A stretch of 64,000 nt of DNA, taken from positions 1,745,001 to 1,809,000 of the forward strand of contig JAJFZO010000742.1 of NCBI GenBank assembly GCA_021397835.1, given 5' to 3'. Shown here piece after piece: positions 1 through 11,269 of the stretch. Source of the stretch: Moringa oleifera (lineage: Eukaryota > Streptophyta > Magnoliopsida > Brassicales > Moringaceae). Positions within the stretch are counted from its first letter, which is position 1. The number at the start of each line of letters is the position of its first letter. The position numbers and the translations under genes were made by a program. Under the pieces are notes generated by a model, which saw nothing but the letters and a program-made list of their open reading frames with translations, was not told the DNA's origin and made no database searches.

Positions 1-122
1 TTGCATTGGAATGTTTTACAATAGTAGAGCTTGGGCCCATTGTTTGGGCAGTTGGGCTAAACTCATTTGATTATTGAGAGTTCGATCAACAGAAAGAAGA
101 GTCTAAATTCAGAGTCCTAACA
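1..122 (-). repeat. 3' LTR of the copia element (partial)
   Basis: This sequence repeats 4262-4383 at the other end of the element. On the minus strand it begins TGTTAGGACTCTG directly after the polypurine tract, as a 3' LTR should. The rest of the LTR lies to the left of the window. Confidence 0.9.
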
Positions 123-134
123 TCCCCCCTCAAA
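123..134 (-). other. Polypurine tract of the copia element
   Basis: On the minus strand the purine run TTTGAGGGGGGA lies immediately upstream of the LTR start TGTTAGG. This is the expected position and composition of the plus-strand primer for reverse transcription. Confidence 0.85.
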
Positions 135-220
135 CTGAAGGGAGAGTCCTCAACTCGAAGTTTATGCCAGAATTGACAGAGGGAAGGTTGCGATAGAGGC
201 TTGGTGAGGGCATCGCCAAT

Positions 221-884
221 CTACTCCGATAACAGGATGTAGTTAACTTTGAGTGCTCCACGTGCTATATGGTCTCTGACGAAGTGAATGTCCACCTCAA
301 TATGCTTGGTTTGGGCGTGGTACACCAGATTGACGGCGAGAGCTGCGGCTTCTTGATTGTCACACCAGAGCATCACCCGATGATTAGGTAAGAGCTTGGT
401 TTCACGAACTAAAGATTTGATCCAAGCTAATTCAGTAGTAGATTGAGCTAAGGCCCAGTATTCAGACTTTGTGCTAGATCGGGCCACTACTGACTGTTTC
501 TTAGAGCTCTAGGAAATTAGATTATTCCCTAGGTAGATGTAGTGGCCACTGATTGATTGACGATCATCAAGGCAACAGGCCCAGTCGGCATCAAAAAACG
601 CAATGAGTTAAAAATTGGAGGTGGGTTGAAAGAAGAGATCGAAATGGATGGTTCCAGGAAAGGTATTTGAGCAATTGTTTGCAGACTTACCAGTGAGAAG
701 TAGTGGGAAAATGGAGAAATTGGCTTAGTTTATTCACAGTGAAGGAGATATCAGGACGTAGGAGGGTTAGATACTGAAAAGAGCCAAGTAATTGACGATA
801 CTGAGTGGTATTAGGCAGAGAAGAGCCAGAGTGTATAGAGAGAGAAGGGCCAGTGGAGATAGGAGCAGGACAAAGTTTTGACAA
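221..884 (-). pseudogene. copia RNase H and RT/RNase H connector remnant
   Basis: Two minus-strand blocks are recognisable. The block at 687-884 contains YRQLLGSFQYLTLLRPDISF, the conserved stretch between reverse transcriptase and RNase H in plant copia polyproteins. The block at 221-487 contains SSTKSEYWALAQSTTELAWI, then MLWCDNQEAAALA and HAQTKHIEVDIHFVRD, the RNase H segments around the S-T-x-x-E-Y, C-D-N and T-K-H-I-E-x-D-x-H-F motifs. About 200 bases between the blocks are frameshifted, and the reading frame carries stops, so this is a dead remnant. It would have removed genomic RNA from the RNA-DNA hybrid during retrotransposition. Confidence 0.9.
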
Positions 885-941
885 GTAAAGCTGAGTGTAT
901 TTGGATTGGGTGAGAAAGAGGTCTTGAGAAGAGCGAAAGAC

Positions 942-1520
942 TTAGATGCCTAGAAAATGATGTAAAAAGCCAAGATTTTTGAGTACATACCTGTGATTGA
1001 GCTCTGAGGTGAATTTCTGAATGAGGGTAAGATTGTTACCAGTGACTAAAATGTCATCCACATATAATAAAACATAGATGCAGGATTCATCTGAGAGGAA
1101 AAAGAAGAGTAAGTTATCTACCTGAGAGTTGAGAAATCCCCAGTTGAGTAGATGACTTTTGATGATGTGAAACCAGGATCTGGGTGCTTGTTTGAGTCCA
1201 TAGAGAGCTTTGTGAAGTTTGCATACATACTGTGGATGAAGAGGATCAATGAATCCAGGTGGATGAGTCATGTAAACTGTCTCTTGAAGATGGCCGTTGA
1301 GGAAGGCATTATGGACATTTAGTTACTGGACATCCTAGCCTTTGGAAACAACTACAGATAGTAGTATTCTGATAGTGGAAGGCTTGATGACAGGGCTGTA
1401 AGTTTGTGCAAAATCAATGCTAGGTAATTGTTAAAAACTTCTGGCAACTAATCCGGCTTTGTGTCTCTCTAAGCTGCCATCCGAATTGTATTTGACTTTG
1501 AATATGCACTTTTTGTCAAT
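942..1520 (-). pseudogene. copia reverse transcriptase remnant
   Basis: The clean block at 942-1271 reads [10 protein letters not shown], then [16 protein letters not shown], then [13 protein letters not shown], which includes the catalytic YVDD. Upstream on the minus strand (1272-1520) an interrupted frame still reads IDFAQTYSPVIKPSTIRILL and [18 protein letters not shown]. In active copia elements the latter motif is L-D-V-x-N-A-F-L, so the first catalytic aspartate appears to be asparagine here. In-frame stops also break this part, so the enzyme is dead twice over. Confidence 0.92.
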
Positions 1521-2422
1521 CACCTTTTAATTTGGTGAGGGAGGCACTTTCCCATGTTTTGTTTTGCAGGAGTGCTTGAAATTCATCGAGCATGGTTGGT
1601 TTCTAAACTGGATTGGCAAGGACTTTACTGATGAAAGGCTGTGGACATGTGACAGAGGTAAGAAATATTTTAGGCTTAAAAATCCTTGCTTTTGCTCGAG
1701 TGATCATAGGACAACCTATAGAATGAGTTCTAGTAGGTGGAGCAGTAGGATTAGCTAAACGGTGAGATGAGGTAGGAAGATTTGGTGAATTAGGAAGGGT
1801 ATGAGAAGAAGAACATGAAGAGATAGAGAGGGGTGTTGGGGAATGGGTGTGAGGAAAAGAGCTAGAAATACATTGCTGAAGGTCACTGCTATTATTGTTT
1901 TCACCAGAGGCAAAATTTAGGTAGGTGTGAATAGAGACAGAGGTAAGAGATGGAGATGGGTGAGCTGAGGAAAAGGAACCTGAGTTAGGAAAGAAGGTAT
2001 GGAAAGGGAATTTAGATTCATTAAACCTAACATTCTTGGTGATATGACAACGTTCAGAAGGATGTAGTTAGTAATAACCTTTGTGACTAGGACTGTATCC
2101 TAGAAATAGACATTTAGTGGATCTAAACTCCATTTTGTGCTTATTATAAGATCGAAGATGTAGGTAACATGAGCAGCCAAAAGTCCTCAGGAATGTATAG
2201 TCAGGTTTTTGATTGAAGAGAGACTCTAGTGGGGACTTGTTAGACAGAATAGGAGTGGTAGCCTATTAATTAGAAACATTACTATATGAAACGCTTCCCA
2301 CTAAAAATTTGAAGTTAATGAAGCTTGACTGAGTAGAGTGAAACCTAACTCAATGATGTGTCTATGTTTTCTTTCAGCTTTTTCATTTTGTTGATGAGTG
2401 TGTGGACATGGATGTCGAAAAG

Positions 2423-2914
2423 CTATGCCCTATTGATGAAGAAAAGGTAAGAACAATTTATACTCTCCTCCCTAATCACTTTGAAGTGTTTAATCTTAGT
2501 GTTCAGCATATTTTCAATTTGTTTCTTAAAGTGTATGAAGGTGGAAAGTGCTTGCGTTTTATCATGGAGGCGGTAAATCCATGTATATTTAAAAAAGTCA
2601 TCCATGAAATGGATATAGTATTTGAAGCCTTGTCTGGAAGGAATATGTGATAGACTCCAGAGATCCATGTGAATTAGTTCTAAGGGTCCATTAGTTTTAA
2701 TGCGTGAAAAAGAAAATGGTAGTCTATAGCTCTTGCCAATTGCACATGCTAAGCAGAAAGATGAACTTGTATTAACTTTAGAAAAAGTGATACAATGTTT
2801 TTTTAAATTCCTAAAGACTGTGTCTGATGGATGACCAAAACGCTTATGCCATAGGTCTGCATTAACAGACATAGAATTCAAAAAACAAACAGGAGGTAGA
2901 CTACCTCGACTCAA
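2423..2914 (-). pseudogene. copia GAG-pre-integrase and integrase N-terminus remnant
   Basis: The minus-strand frame reads LWHKRFGHPSD, followed about 30 residues later by FCLACAIGKSYRLPF. Together these form the HHCC zinc-binding domain of copia integrase. It continues with ELIHMDLWSLSHIPS, which carries the first aspartate of the DDE core, and YIHFMDDFFKYTWIYRLHDK with the expected second aspartate region. The frame then ends; the rest of the core and the linker to reverse transcriptase (about 1530-2420) are too broken to read. Integrase would insert the element's cDNA into the host chromosome. Confidence 0.92.
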
Positions 2915-3119
2915 TCTAGAATTGACAGGATATTAAGCTACTTTGTTGTTGTTTGGTCTGTTTTTAAAAGGGTAACTGGTGGTGACAATTGGTGGAAGTA
3001 GTGGATTCAGGCCATCCTTAGCTTGACCTTTCAGCAACCAGGGTCAGCTATGGATTCAGTGGAGGCCATGTAGGCATTCTAATTTCCATTGTTGTTGCTA
3101 TGGTTAGGAGCTTGAAAGG

Positions 3120-4029
3120 ATTCTTGAAATTTATACCAACAATCATATGCTGTATGACCTTGTTTAGTGCAAATTTGGCATGTTGGTCTGTTTGAGGTTC
3201 TTCCTCATCCTGACCTTTCCTCTTCCTTTGGTTCGGCCACAGTTGAAGTTATTGTTACTGCTCCTCCATGAGATAACATTCTTTTGGTTCTTGTTCATCG
3301 CTATATTGGCCATAGGGTGCATACTGCTGAATGACTCCTGATTATGCTGTTTTAGTCTTTGTTCATGGCTTAATAATAAGGCTAAGATTTCTTGTAATGT
3401 TAACTCATCAAACCTAGACTGAACATTGACAGAGACTGCATCGTAGTCTTTGCCTATTCTAGTAGGCAATGCAGTGATAAATTCCAATTCAGAATTGGGT
3501 TACCTGTCAAGGCTAAGCTGTCAGCTATGCCTTTGAGCTGGCTGTAATAAGTAGTGACAAATGCTGACCCTTTCTTTGGAGAGTAGAGTGTGGACTTCAA
3601 CTGCATGTATTTGGACCTCATCTAGGTTCCAAATAAATTTTCAATACTTAACCATATTTCGTATGTAGTAGTGTCTGTTTTGATTTGATTGAGTATGTCT
3701 AGAGACAAGATGGACATTAACCAGCTTACCGGTAGTTGGTCTTTTTGAATCCAATGATGGAATGCAAGATTTTCTGTTTCCTTTGCTTTCTTTTCTTCAT
3801 TTGTAGAAATAATGAAAGCAGGTGGACAAGTCTTTGTTCCCAGTAGGAATCCTTCTATTTTATGTGCTTAGCCAAAGCTAGTACCTGGTTCTTCCATATA
3901 ACATAGTTTTCTCTTTAAAGCTTGAAGCTAAATTGAAAGTTGAGTGATGCAAAAAATAAAAAGAAACTTCTAGAGTTTTGATTGATAAGAGCACTATTGT
4001 TGGAGTTAGAGTCACTGTAAGAGGCCATG
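3120..4029 (-). pseudogene. copia gag remnant with CCHC zinc knuckle
   Basis: A probable gag start codon lies at 4029-4027 on the minus strand (MASYSDSNSNNSALINQ), close to the primer-binding site as usual. Frameshifts follow. A readable block at 3164-3487 contains FITALPTRIGKDYDAV and the helical stretch DELTLQEILALLLSHEQRL, typical of the copia gag (UBN2-type) domain. About 3140-3183 in the adjoining frame reads CQICTKQGHTAYDC, a perfect C-x2-C-x4-H-x4-C nucleocapsid knuckle. Gag would coat the element RNA in virus-like particles. Confidence 0.85.
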
Positions 4030-4043
4030 ACAGCAGATCTTGA

Positions 4044-4058
4044 GAGGCTTTGATACCA
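4044..4058 (-). other. Primer-binding site of the copia element
   Basis: The minus strand reads TGGTATCAAAGCCTC. This matches the TGGTATCAGAGC-type site complementary to the 3' end of plant initiator methionine tRNA, with one change. It lies directly inside the right-hand LTR, where minus-strand DNA synthesis starts. Confidence 0.85.
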
Positions 4059-4383
4059 AGATAAAATAGTATTAAAATTGTAAAAGCTGCTAGGTGTTTC
4101 TTTGTGAAGATGATGGCTGCTCAAAAACCTTTGAGGCGACATATTATGTATTTATAGGTAAGGTAACAATTACAGATTCGTTAATCAACTTGATCAATTA
4201 TATACAAAATTTTAACTCTGTAATTACTAAGTAAGATCTCTTCTTGTTGGGCCTATACTTGTTGCATTAGGATGTTTTGCAGCAGTAGAGCTTGGGCCCA
4301 TTGTTTAGGCAGTTGTGCTCAACTCATTTGATTGTTGAGAGTCCGATCCACAAGAAGAAGAGTCCAAATTCAGAGTCCTAATA
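4059..4383 (-). repeat. 5' LTR of the copia element
   Basis: The right LTR is about 325 bp, bounded inside by the primer-binding site and ending at 4383, where the sequence parallel to the left LTR stops. Its outermost dinucleotide on the minus strand is TA rather than the usual TG kept in the other LTR, one of about 15 differences between the two copies. Confidence 0.85.
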
Positions 4384-4870
4384 GTGGGCATCAAATACTA
4401 CCCCAAGTGGCAGATGAAATGTGAAGAATAAAAATATTGGTATGGTATATCTTTCTTCAATTTTCTTATCTCTTTAAGTCTTAGAGTCACTTTTGCTGCA
4501 AATGATGGTAAGCATCGGTTGCTAACATTTTTGTTGTTGCTAGTGTCATGATTTTGCTAAAATTTTTAATAGCGATGCTTGTGGTCTAGTATCTAATGTT
4601 AAATGAGTTACTTCATCAACCTTATATCATGAACATGCTCTACTTTTTGGTGTGAAATTTAGAGTGACTACGGGAAGCTTCTCTTCTCTTTGGATTATAG
4701 GTGTTAATTGACTTATTAGTGCTAACAAGGACTATGACATGAGTAAATGGTTAAACTAATTGGTTTAAAGATTTTATTCCAACATAAGTTGAAGTAACCT
4801 CAAAATTCATATTTATATCATAAATGCTTTCTCTCCATGATATTAGAACTTATTTGATAATTCAAATATT
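4384..4870. other. Intergenic spacer, nothing recognised
   Basis: Moderately AT-rich DNA between the copia element and the tandem array. No reading frame, repeat or RNA gene was recognised on either strand. Confidence 0.5.
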
Positions 4871-4872
4871 TT

Positions 4873-6700
4873 TATAATAAAAATAATAATTATTATTTGC
4901 ATATGAATTAATTTTGCTAATATTCTAGTAATTATATGAATTTGATGTCATATTTCACAATAAAATTGATATTAATTATTTATTGCAATGGGACTATCAC
5001 TTTATTATATATATATATATATATGTACATATATTAAGCCATATTTATGGTAAAATAATTAATAACTATTTGTTATACACATGAATTAATTTCAGTATTA
5101 CATAAATGTAATGTGTCATATTTTATAATATAAATAATTAATATTATTCATTATAATTGAGCTACCATTTATTATTATTATTATTATTATTAAGTTATAT
5201 TTAAAATAAAAATAACTAATAGTTGTTTATTGTACACATGAATTAATATCACTATTGTTCTAGTAATTAATTAGATAAATGTATATGTCATATTTTAAAA
5301 TATAATTATTTGCTGTAATTAGACTATCACTTTATTATTTAATATATATTAAATTATATGTAAAATAAAAATAAGGATAAATGTCATTTAAAACCTTAAG
5401 TTTTACCCTCTCTCTCCAATCAAACCCTAACTTTCAAAATATATTCAAAGAAACCACGATTTCTTGATTTTATCTAAATTAAACCTTAACTTAAAATAAT
5501 TATGAAAAATTAATGATTGTGTCATTGTTAAAAATGACTAAAAACTTCTCAAATAGATTTTACACTTTATTTTACTTTTATCTATCAAATTTAAATTTTT
5601 TTAACTAATCAGTTATTTTTTTATGAATTTTCTAAATTTTTGATAGTATGTATTTTTAAAAAAATATTTTTAGTACTTAAAAATTTTTAAACTGTTTTAT
5701 GATGATAACTTAAATATTTTATTATATCCATGAAAAATTATAAGTCAAAATTCATTATAAAACATCTCTAATTTGAATATCTTTAATGTTTAAATTTTTC
5801 AATGGGTTTCAATTTTGACAAAATTGAAATGTTAAGATTTATTTCGAAACATGTTGAAAGTAAAAGTTTAATTGGAAAGAGATGGTAAAATTTAAAATTT
5901 TAAATGGTATTTATCCTAGAAATAATTAATAGTTATTTATTGTACATATGAATTAATTTCACTATTATTTTAATAATTAGTTATGTAAATTAATGATGCC
6001 ATATTTTACAATGTAATTAATATTAGTTATTTATTATAATTGGATTGCCACTTCATTATTTAACATATATTAAGTCATATTTGAAATAAAAATAACTAAT
6101 AGTTATTTAGTGTACATATGAATTAATTTCACTGTTATTCTAGTAATTAGCTATGTAAATGTCATTTGTCATATTTTACCAAAAAATTAATGCTAGTTAT
6201 TTATTGTAATTGTTTATTAGTTTTTATCGTTTAACATATATATTAAGCTTTTTTGTAATAAAAATAAAAATAATTATTTATTGTACATCTTAATATTTTT
6301 ACTATTATTCTAGTAATTTATAAATTTGATATCATATTTTTTAGAAAAATTGATATTAATTTTATTGTAATTATATTATTATTTTAATATTCAACATATA
6401 TTAAGTCATTTTTATAATAAAAGAAACTAATTTTTATTTACTGTATATATGAAATAAATTGACTATTACTCTAGTAATTATATAAATGTAATATGTCATA
6501 TTTTACAACAAGATTAATATTAGTTACTTATTATTATTTTAATATTTGATGAAAACATTAATAATTATTTATTGTAAACATAAATTAATTTTCCTAAATT
6601 GTACTAATTGTAATACCTTACTAATGTTTTACACTAAAATTAATATCACTATATTAGTATGATTTTTTTAACGTTTAACTTCACTTTAATTTTTAATTTG
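4873..6700. repeat. Degenerate tandem repeat array, about 8 units of 150-190 bp
   Basis: A recurring AT-rich unit can be followed by its landmarks: TTATTGTACATATGAATTAA, then CTAGTAATTA, then ATGTCATATTTTA, then CTATCACTTTATTA, then ATATTAAG and AATAAAAATAA. Units start near 4885, 5068, 5223, 5930, 6094, 6271, 6433 and 6566. Units 3 and 4 are separated by an inserted MITE (5374-5916). Unit-to-unit divergence is high. It could be an old satellite-like expansion or the internal repeat of a larger non-coding element. Confidence 0.8.
5374..5916 (+). mobile_element. MITE family 1, copy A (hAT-like, 543 bp)
   Basis: The element starts AGGATAAATGTCATTTAAAA and ends with the reverse complement of a near-identical sequence (TTTTAAATGGTATTTATCC). 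This gives terminal inverted repeats of about 45 bp that include the CTCTCTCCAAT / ATTGGAAAGAG pair. The flanking octamers TAAAAATA and TAGAAATA differ at one base and look like an 8-bp target-site duplication. It encodes nothing and interrupts the tandem array. Related copies lie at 23926, 45529, 53597 and 60386. Confidence 0.88.
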
Positions 6701-6779
6701 TATAAATAATAATAACTAATTTTATACATATATGAGCAATTAAAAATCAAATATATTAGTGATGTTATATAATATGTTA

Positions 6780-7600
6780 TGTTAGACAACGTTGCGTTTG
6801 TGTTTTTTATTTATGTATAGTTAAACTCAATAGAATAATATGTTTCAAGTGAATATGATTACTATGTTAATTACTTAAATGTTTAAAAATAATTTCTTAT
6901 AAATAAGATATGGTAGCATATCACTCACGTAGGATAAAATTATCATAGTAAGTTGTTGAGAATTTAACTGCGTATAGTTAACTGTCGACTTCTCTTTCAA
7001 AATAGGGCAGTTCTTCATGAACTAGCACATTTAATTAGGTAGACTTCTATATCTTATTTAATAATCATCAACTTCTGAAAAGATACCTTTAAACCCGTTT
7101 CGAGGTTAATTACATAAGGCTAACTCTTGGATAAAGGCAAGCTTGTACAAGCAACTAATTCATTTTAATTTTGTAGGTTCCTCTTTTTTTGTTCTTTGGA
7201 TGCATATTTATGCTGCTTTAAAAGTGTATTTTTGTGCTCTTGTAGGGAGGTGTTGTTGAAATTTTCATGAACTAGTTGCTTGTATAAGTTTTTTCCGGTA
7301 ATAAGCCTCTTTAAAAATGGGTTAGAAACCATATGCATCTATCTTATTTGATAATCATCAACTTCTGAAAAGATACCTCATAACCCTCTCATAGGGCTCT
7401 TGAATAGAAAAAAAATCTCGAATTGGAATTATCTTTAAAGGGGTGCTCTCTCATAAAAAAGGGGAAGTTTATGTTGTTATTACACGTCTGCATTTAGAAG
7501 TTCTTGTCAACCTTACCTTAATTATTTCACTCGAGTATTTGTCATTGTGCCAACAAATGAAAATTTTAAAGCATCATCATTAGATGTATAATAAGAAAAC
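6780..7600. other. Spacer with short dispersed direct and inverted repeats
   Basis: No gene was recognised. A direct repeat of about 42 bp (7047-7091 and 7337-7378, core AATCATCAACTTCTGAAAAG) and an inverted pair around ACAAGCAACTA (7146-7161 and 7268-7283) occur here. They could belong to the degraded terminal region of the adjacent CACTA element, but no CACTA-type terminus was found. Confidence 0.45.
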
Positions 7601-7639
7601 TTCGCAGAATGATTTTTCATTAAAATTCATGTTAAGGGT

Positions 7640-7870
7640 GAAAGACTTATTTTGCATGCATGTCAGCTAGATGTGTATCAAGAACAAGGTTCATTTAGAT
7701 GTCCATGTGCAAAAGGTCAATACATGTGATTTTATAACCCAAGTATAATGAGAATGCATTTGTATGTGAGAGGTTTTCAGTCTAATTATTATAGTTTGCA
7801 TAATCATGGTAAGGATTACATGTCATATGTTGCAAGTCATTATGAACTTGTTTTGTTCCATGAAGATGTC
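7640..7870 (+). pseudogene. CACTA transposase-associated domain remnant
   Basis: The plus-strand frame reads FRCPCAKGQYM, a stop, then MRMHLYVRGFQSNYYSLHNHGKDY. This follows the Transpos_assoc pattern (I-x-C-P-C-x-x-C, then H-L-x-x-x-G-F-x-x-x-Y-x-x-W-x-x-H-G-E) found at the N-terminus of TNP2-type transposases. The second cysteine pair and the tryptophan are lost. Confidence 0.8.
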
Positions 7871-7989
7871 AAAACTTCTGAGAGAATGTCATAGATGCTG
7901 CAGGCCCATCATTTGTTCCCAATGTTGAACTAGAGAAGCCTGATTTAAAGTTAACCAAGTTTTACGATATATTAACTATTGCCTAATTT

Positions 7990-9260
7990 CCATTGCGAGA
8001 TGGATGTCATAGTCATTTGGTTTTGTTGATTATAGTCAAAATGCTAGATATCAAATCAGATTATAATATACTTAGGGCATGCATCGATGAGATTATCACT
8101 TTGTTGAAAGAGGTCTTATTGAAAAGTAATCGAACGCTCAATAACTTTTATCATACTAAAAAATTAGTCTTACAACTTGGGTATAATTATAAAAAGAAAT
8201 TGATTATTATTCTATTGGTTGCATGTTGTACTATTGTGAGAATGCAGCAGATGTAGAATCCAAATTTTATAATGAGACTCATTTTCAAAAGAGACGAAGA
8301 ATGAATAATCGAAGCAAGGATGTCATAAAAAAACGAAAGTGGTATTTGCGGATAGTTTCATGGTTGCAAAGATTGTTTACCTTAAATACAACTATAAAGC
8401 ACATGAAATAGCATCATGAAAAACATGGTGAAGAAAAAGTGTTGACACATCCTTCGGATGGGGAAGCATAGAAGCACTTTAATCAAACTCACCTATAATT
8501 TGCATTTGAATAAAGGAATGCAAGATTAAGATTATATTCTAATGGCTTCAGTCTATTCAACTTGAGCTCCAAAGTGTATTCGTATTGGCTTACTATTTTG
8601 ACCATATATAATTTTCTTCCAAAGATGTGCATAAAAAAAGAAATATGTATTCTTGATAGCTATCATTGCTAGTCCTCATAATTCGAAGGGTCGGATAGAT
8701 ATATTCTTATAGCCATTGATTGATGATTTAAAACTGTTATAGAATATAATGTGCAAACTTATAATGTTTAGAAGACATAAAACATTTGTTTGAAGGTCAT
8801 GCTATTATGAATTATTAATGACTTTTCATCATACGACATCTTATTAGGTTGGCAAATAATAGGACAATTGGTTTGCCTAGTTTGCCTAAGGTCTTTGAAA
8901 GCATTTTTTTTGTTTAAAGTATGATAAAAAGACGTTATTTTGATTAAATCACCAATTTTGCTTATGGATCATCGGCTTTGATGAAACAAGAAGAGTTTTA
9001 TCAAAGATTAGATTGAAGGTGGTAAACTACCAAGAAAAATCTTCAAAGCAAAAGTATATGGACTTGCTGGTATGTTCCCTCAAATAATTGACATAGGAGG
9101 CTTCCATTAAACACCTAGCAAAGGAAATTCATACAATTTCACTAAATACTGCATCTTTTGATATTTACCTATTAGTATGACTTGTTAAATCCACATAATA
9201 TAGATGTAATGCATATCAAGGCCAACATATTTTGGAATGTATTCAATATAGTGATAGACG
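7990..9260 (+). pseudogene. CACTA TNP2-type transposase core remnant (Transposase_21)
   Basis: Successive broken blocks match the TNP2 family. 8035-8240 reads VKMLDIKSDYNILRACIDEI and NFYHTKKLVLQLGYNYKK followed by GCMLYYCENA. 8320-8500 reads WLQRLFTLNTTIKHMK, a stop at an expected Trp, then HHEKHG and LTHPSDGEA. 8520-8640 reads RLRLYSNGFSLFNLSSK and YNFLPKMCIKKE. About 8805-8850 reads INDFSSYDILLGW. 9190-9250 reads IDVMHIKANIFWNVF, the D-V-M-H-I-E-K-N motif of the catalytic region. Several frames are needed to read it. The intact enzyme would cut and paste the element. Confidence 0.88.
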
Positions 9261-9369
9261 TGAAAGGTAAAGCTAAGGATAAATATCAATGCATGACTGA
9301 ATTTACCTTTGTATTACACACAAAATTCCTTGCACCTTGAGGATAAGGATAATGGAAGTTTTATTAAGC

Positions 9370-9800
9370 CTAAAGCTTATTATATGCTAAATATGGACCA
9401 AAGAGGGTTGTATCAAGTGGATACAAGAGTTAAAGCTTCTTGATGGTTATCCATCCAACTTGAACAAATGGCTTGATATGCGAACTTGGACGTTGCAATA
9501 TATGTAGAGTCATGATTGTCATGTGATGATGGAAAGATTATTATCAATTGCATTTAGTTGTCTGCCTACTATTATCTAGAAAGCCATTATTGAAATGAAT
9601 ATATTCTTTCGAGAATTATATTATCCCACATTAGAACAAAATAAGTTAGACGTGATGAGCAACAATATTGCCATAATTTTATGCAAGTTGGAAAAGATAT
9701 TCCCCCTTAGGTTTTTCGATGTGATGAAATATTTTTTTATACACTTGGTGTATGAAGAACATGTTGGTGGACTAATGTAATACAAATAGATGTATCTATT
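9370..9800 (+). pseudogene. CACTA TNP2 DUF4218 remnant
   Basis: After KASDGYPSNLNKWLDMRT comes SHDCHVMMERLLSIAFSCLP, then MNIFFRELYYPTLEQNKLD, LCKLEKIFPLRFFDVM and HLVYEEHVGGLM. This matches the DUF4218 domain that follows the catalytic part of plant TNP2-like proteins (S-H-D-C-H-V-L-M, L-E-x-I-F-P-P-x-F-F-D-x-M). Stops occur between blocks. The longest open stretch is 9595-9780. Confidence 0.88.
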
Positions 9801-10559
9801 CGAAAGGTATGAATTATATCTTTTAAAATGTTATTTATATTTAATTGTATGCAATATTGGTCAACCTCCTACAGCTTGTGAAAGTATTATTTTATAGATT
9901 TTTAAATAATAAAAAAAAGATAAAAAAATAAGTATGCAAAAGGTGCCATATGCGAGGCTTATATTCTGGAGAAGATGTCGAAATTTTTTTCTTATTACTT
10001 TAAGACATATGTCTACTTTAGAAATTGAAGAGTGCCATGAAATGATGATGATGGGGAGTTTTTTGAACATTCACCATTATCTGTCTTTAATTATCTTGGT
10101 CAAAGTAAATGGTTGGTTAAGTCTCGTTATATACATGCTTGTCAACTAACTTGAAGTTCAAACTTTTGTAAAGTAAGTTTTATCCTTTATACTCCTAATC
10201 TGTAACAAAGTTTAAAATATATAAATTTGATGTTAAATGATGTATGCTTACAATATTTACATTTAAAGGTTAACCGCATCTTAGCTCCATTGATGTATAT
10301 AAACATATAAACTTAAACGTTATGGCCTAATTTAAAAATTGTACAAGTAATTCCCTTTTAACTACTATTTAAACTATGAAATTAGAACACTTTGATAACA
10401 CTTGTATTGACAAAATAGTTTATTTGTCATTAATTATTAGGTTCGCAATCTCATTAATGAGGTCAAGAATCAGTTTTTACATGACTAACATGGAAATCTT
10501 TGAATAAAATCCAAATTTTTTTATTTACTATATTAATGGATATTCTTGTCACTTTTCTA

Positions 10560-11138
10560 GTTTGGCTCAAAACTTAAGTACAAACAATTTTAGAGTCGCT
10601 TTGACAAGTACAGATGTTATGTACCATAAAATTTTGCAATAGATTGTTGAGATCAAGTATTTTGATACGCTTGTTAAGTGATTAACATTCTTCAGTTATA
10701 AATAGTTGACCTGTTGAGGTTGGTACAAAGATTTACTTCAAGTATAAAATCATTGAGTTGAAGACCAACAAAAGATACATAGGGAAAAACACTTCTATTT
10801 TTGCACAATAAGTTGAGCAATTTAATTTTACATCTTATCTGAATTCCATTCCATAAAAGAGAGAGTAGCGTGTGGTTATTGAAACTAAAGCGAATAATAG
10901 AATTGAGTTTAAAGATGACTCATTCCAAGATGATATTACCAACCAGTTGCTTGTACTCTTCTTTAACGATCAAATTGCAAATAATCCTAGAGATGTCAAT
11001 GCTCAGAGTGAAGATGTAGATACAAGTATAATTAATGAGCTGATTAAAGTTAAAGAATATATAAATGGATTGGAAGATAAAGATACAAAAGAAACATTAT
11101 CCAATGGTGAGGAGTATGACAATGAAGATGAAACATAG
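10560..11138 (+). pseudogene. CACTA TNP2 C-terminal (DUF4216-like) remnant
   Basis: The open stretch 10872-11138 is hydrophilic and acidic (VIETKANNRIEFKDDSFQDD, ending GEEYDNEDET). It follows a region reading FAQ-stop-VEQFNFTSYLNS, similar to the ASQAEQVFY segment near the C-terminus of TNP2 proteins. Position and composition fit the C-terminal DUF4216 region and its acidic tail. Motif support is weaker than for the core. Confidence 0.6.
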
Positions 11139-11269
11139 GTTAATAACATTATTGGTACTGATTAATTAATGAAGTTTGTGAATAAATGTATGTTACGAAT
11201 TAAGTTTACACTCATCTTTTAATTCAATCACTAAGCATTACATGTTCATTGTCTTTTGATGTCAAATAG

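Larger units (their letters stand above)
1..4383 (-). mobile_element. Degenerate Ty1/copia LTR retrotransposon
   Basis: A nearly complete but inactive copia element reads on the minus strand from an LTR at the right (ending at 4383) to an LTR at the left that is cut by the window start. Order along the minus strand is LTR, primer-binding site, gag with a CCHC knuckle, integrase, reverse transcriptase, RNase H, polypurine tract, LTR. Integrase before reverse transcriptase is the copia order and excludes Ty3/gypsy. All domains are interrupted by stops and frameshifts, so no polyprotein can be made. The two LTR ends (1-122 and 4262-4383) align without gaps and differ at about 15 of 122 positions, which indicates an old insertion. 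The left target-site duplication lies outside the window. Confidence 0.93.

Noticed and set aside
2402..2650. Plus-strand 82-residue open frame within the copia integrase region
   Set aside because: It is antisense to the recognisable integrase frame and has no family signature of its own.
4873..6700. CRISPR-like array
   Set aside because: Repeats are long, diverged and contiguous without constant spacers, and the genome is a plant.
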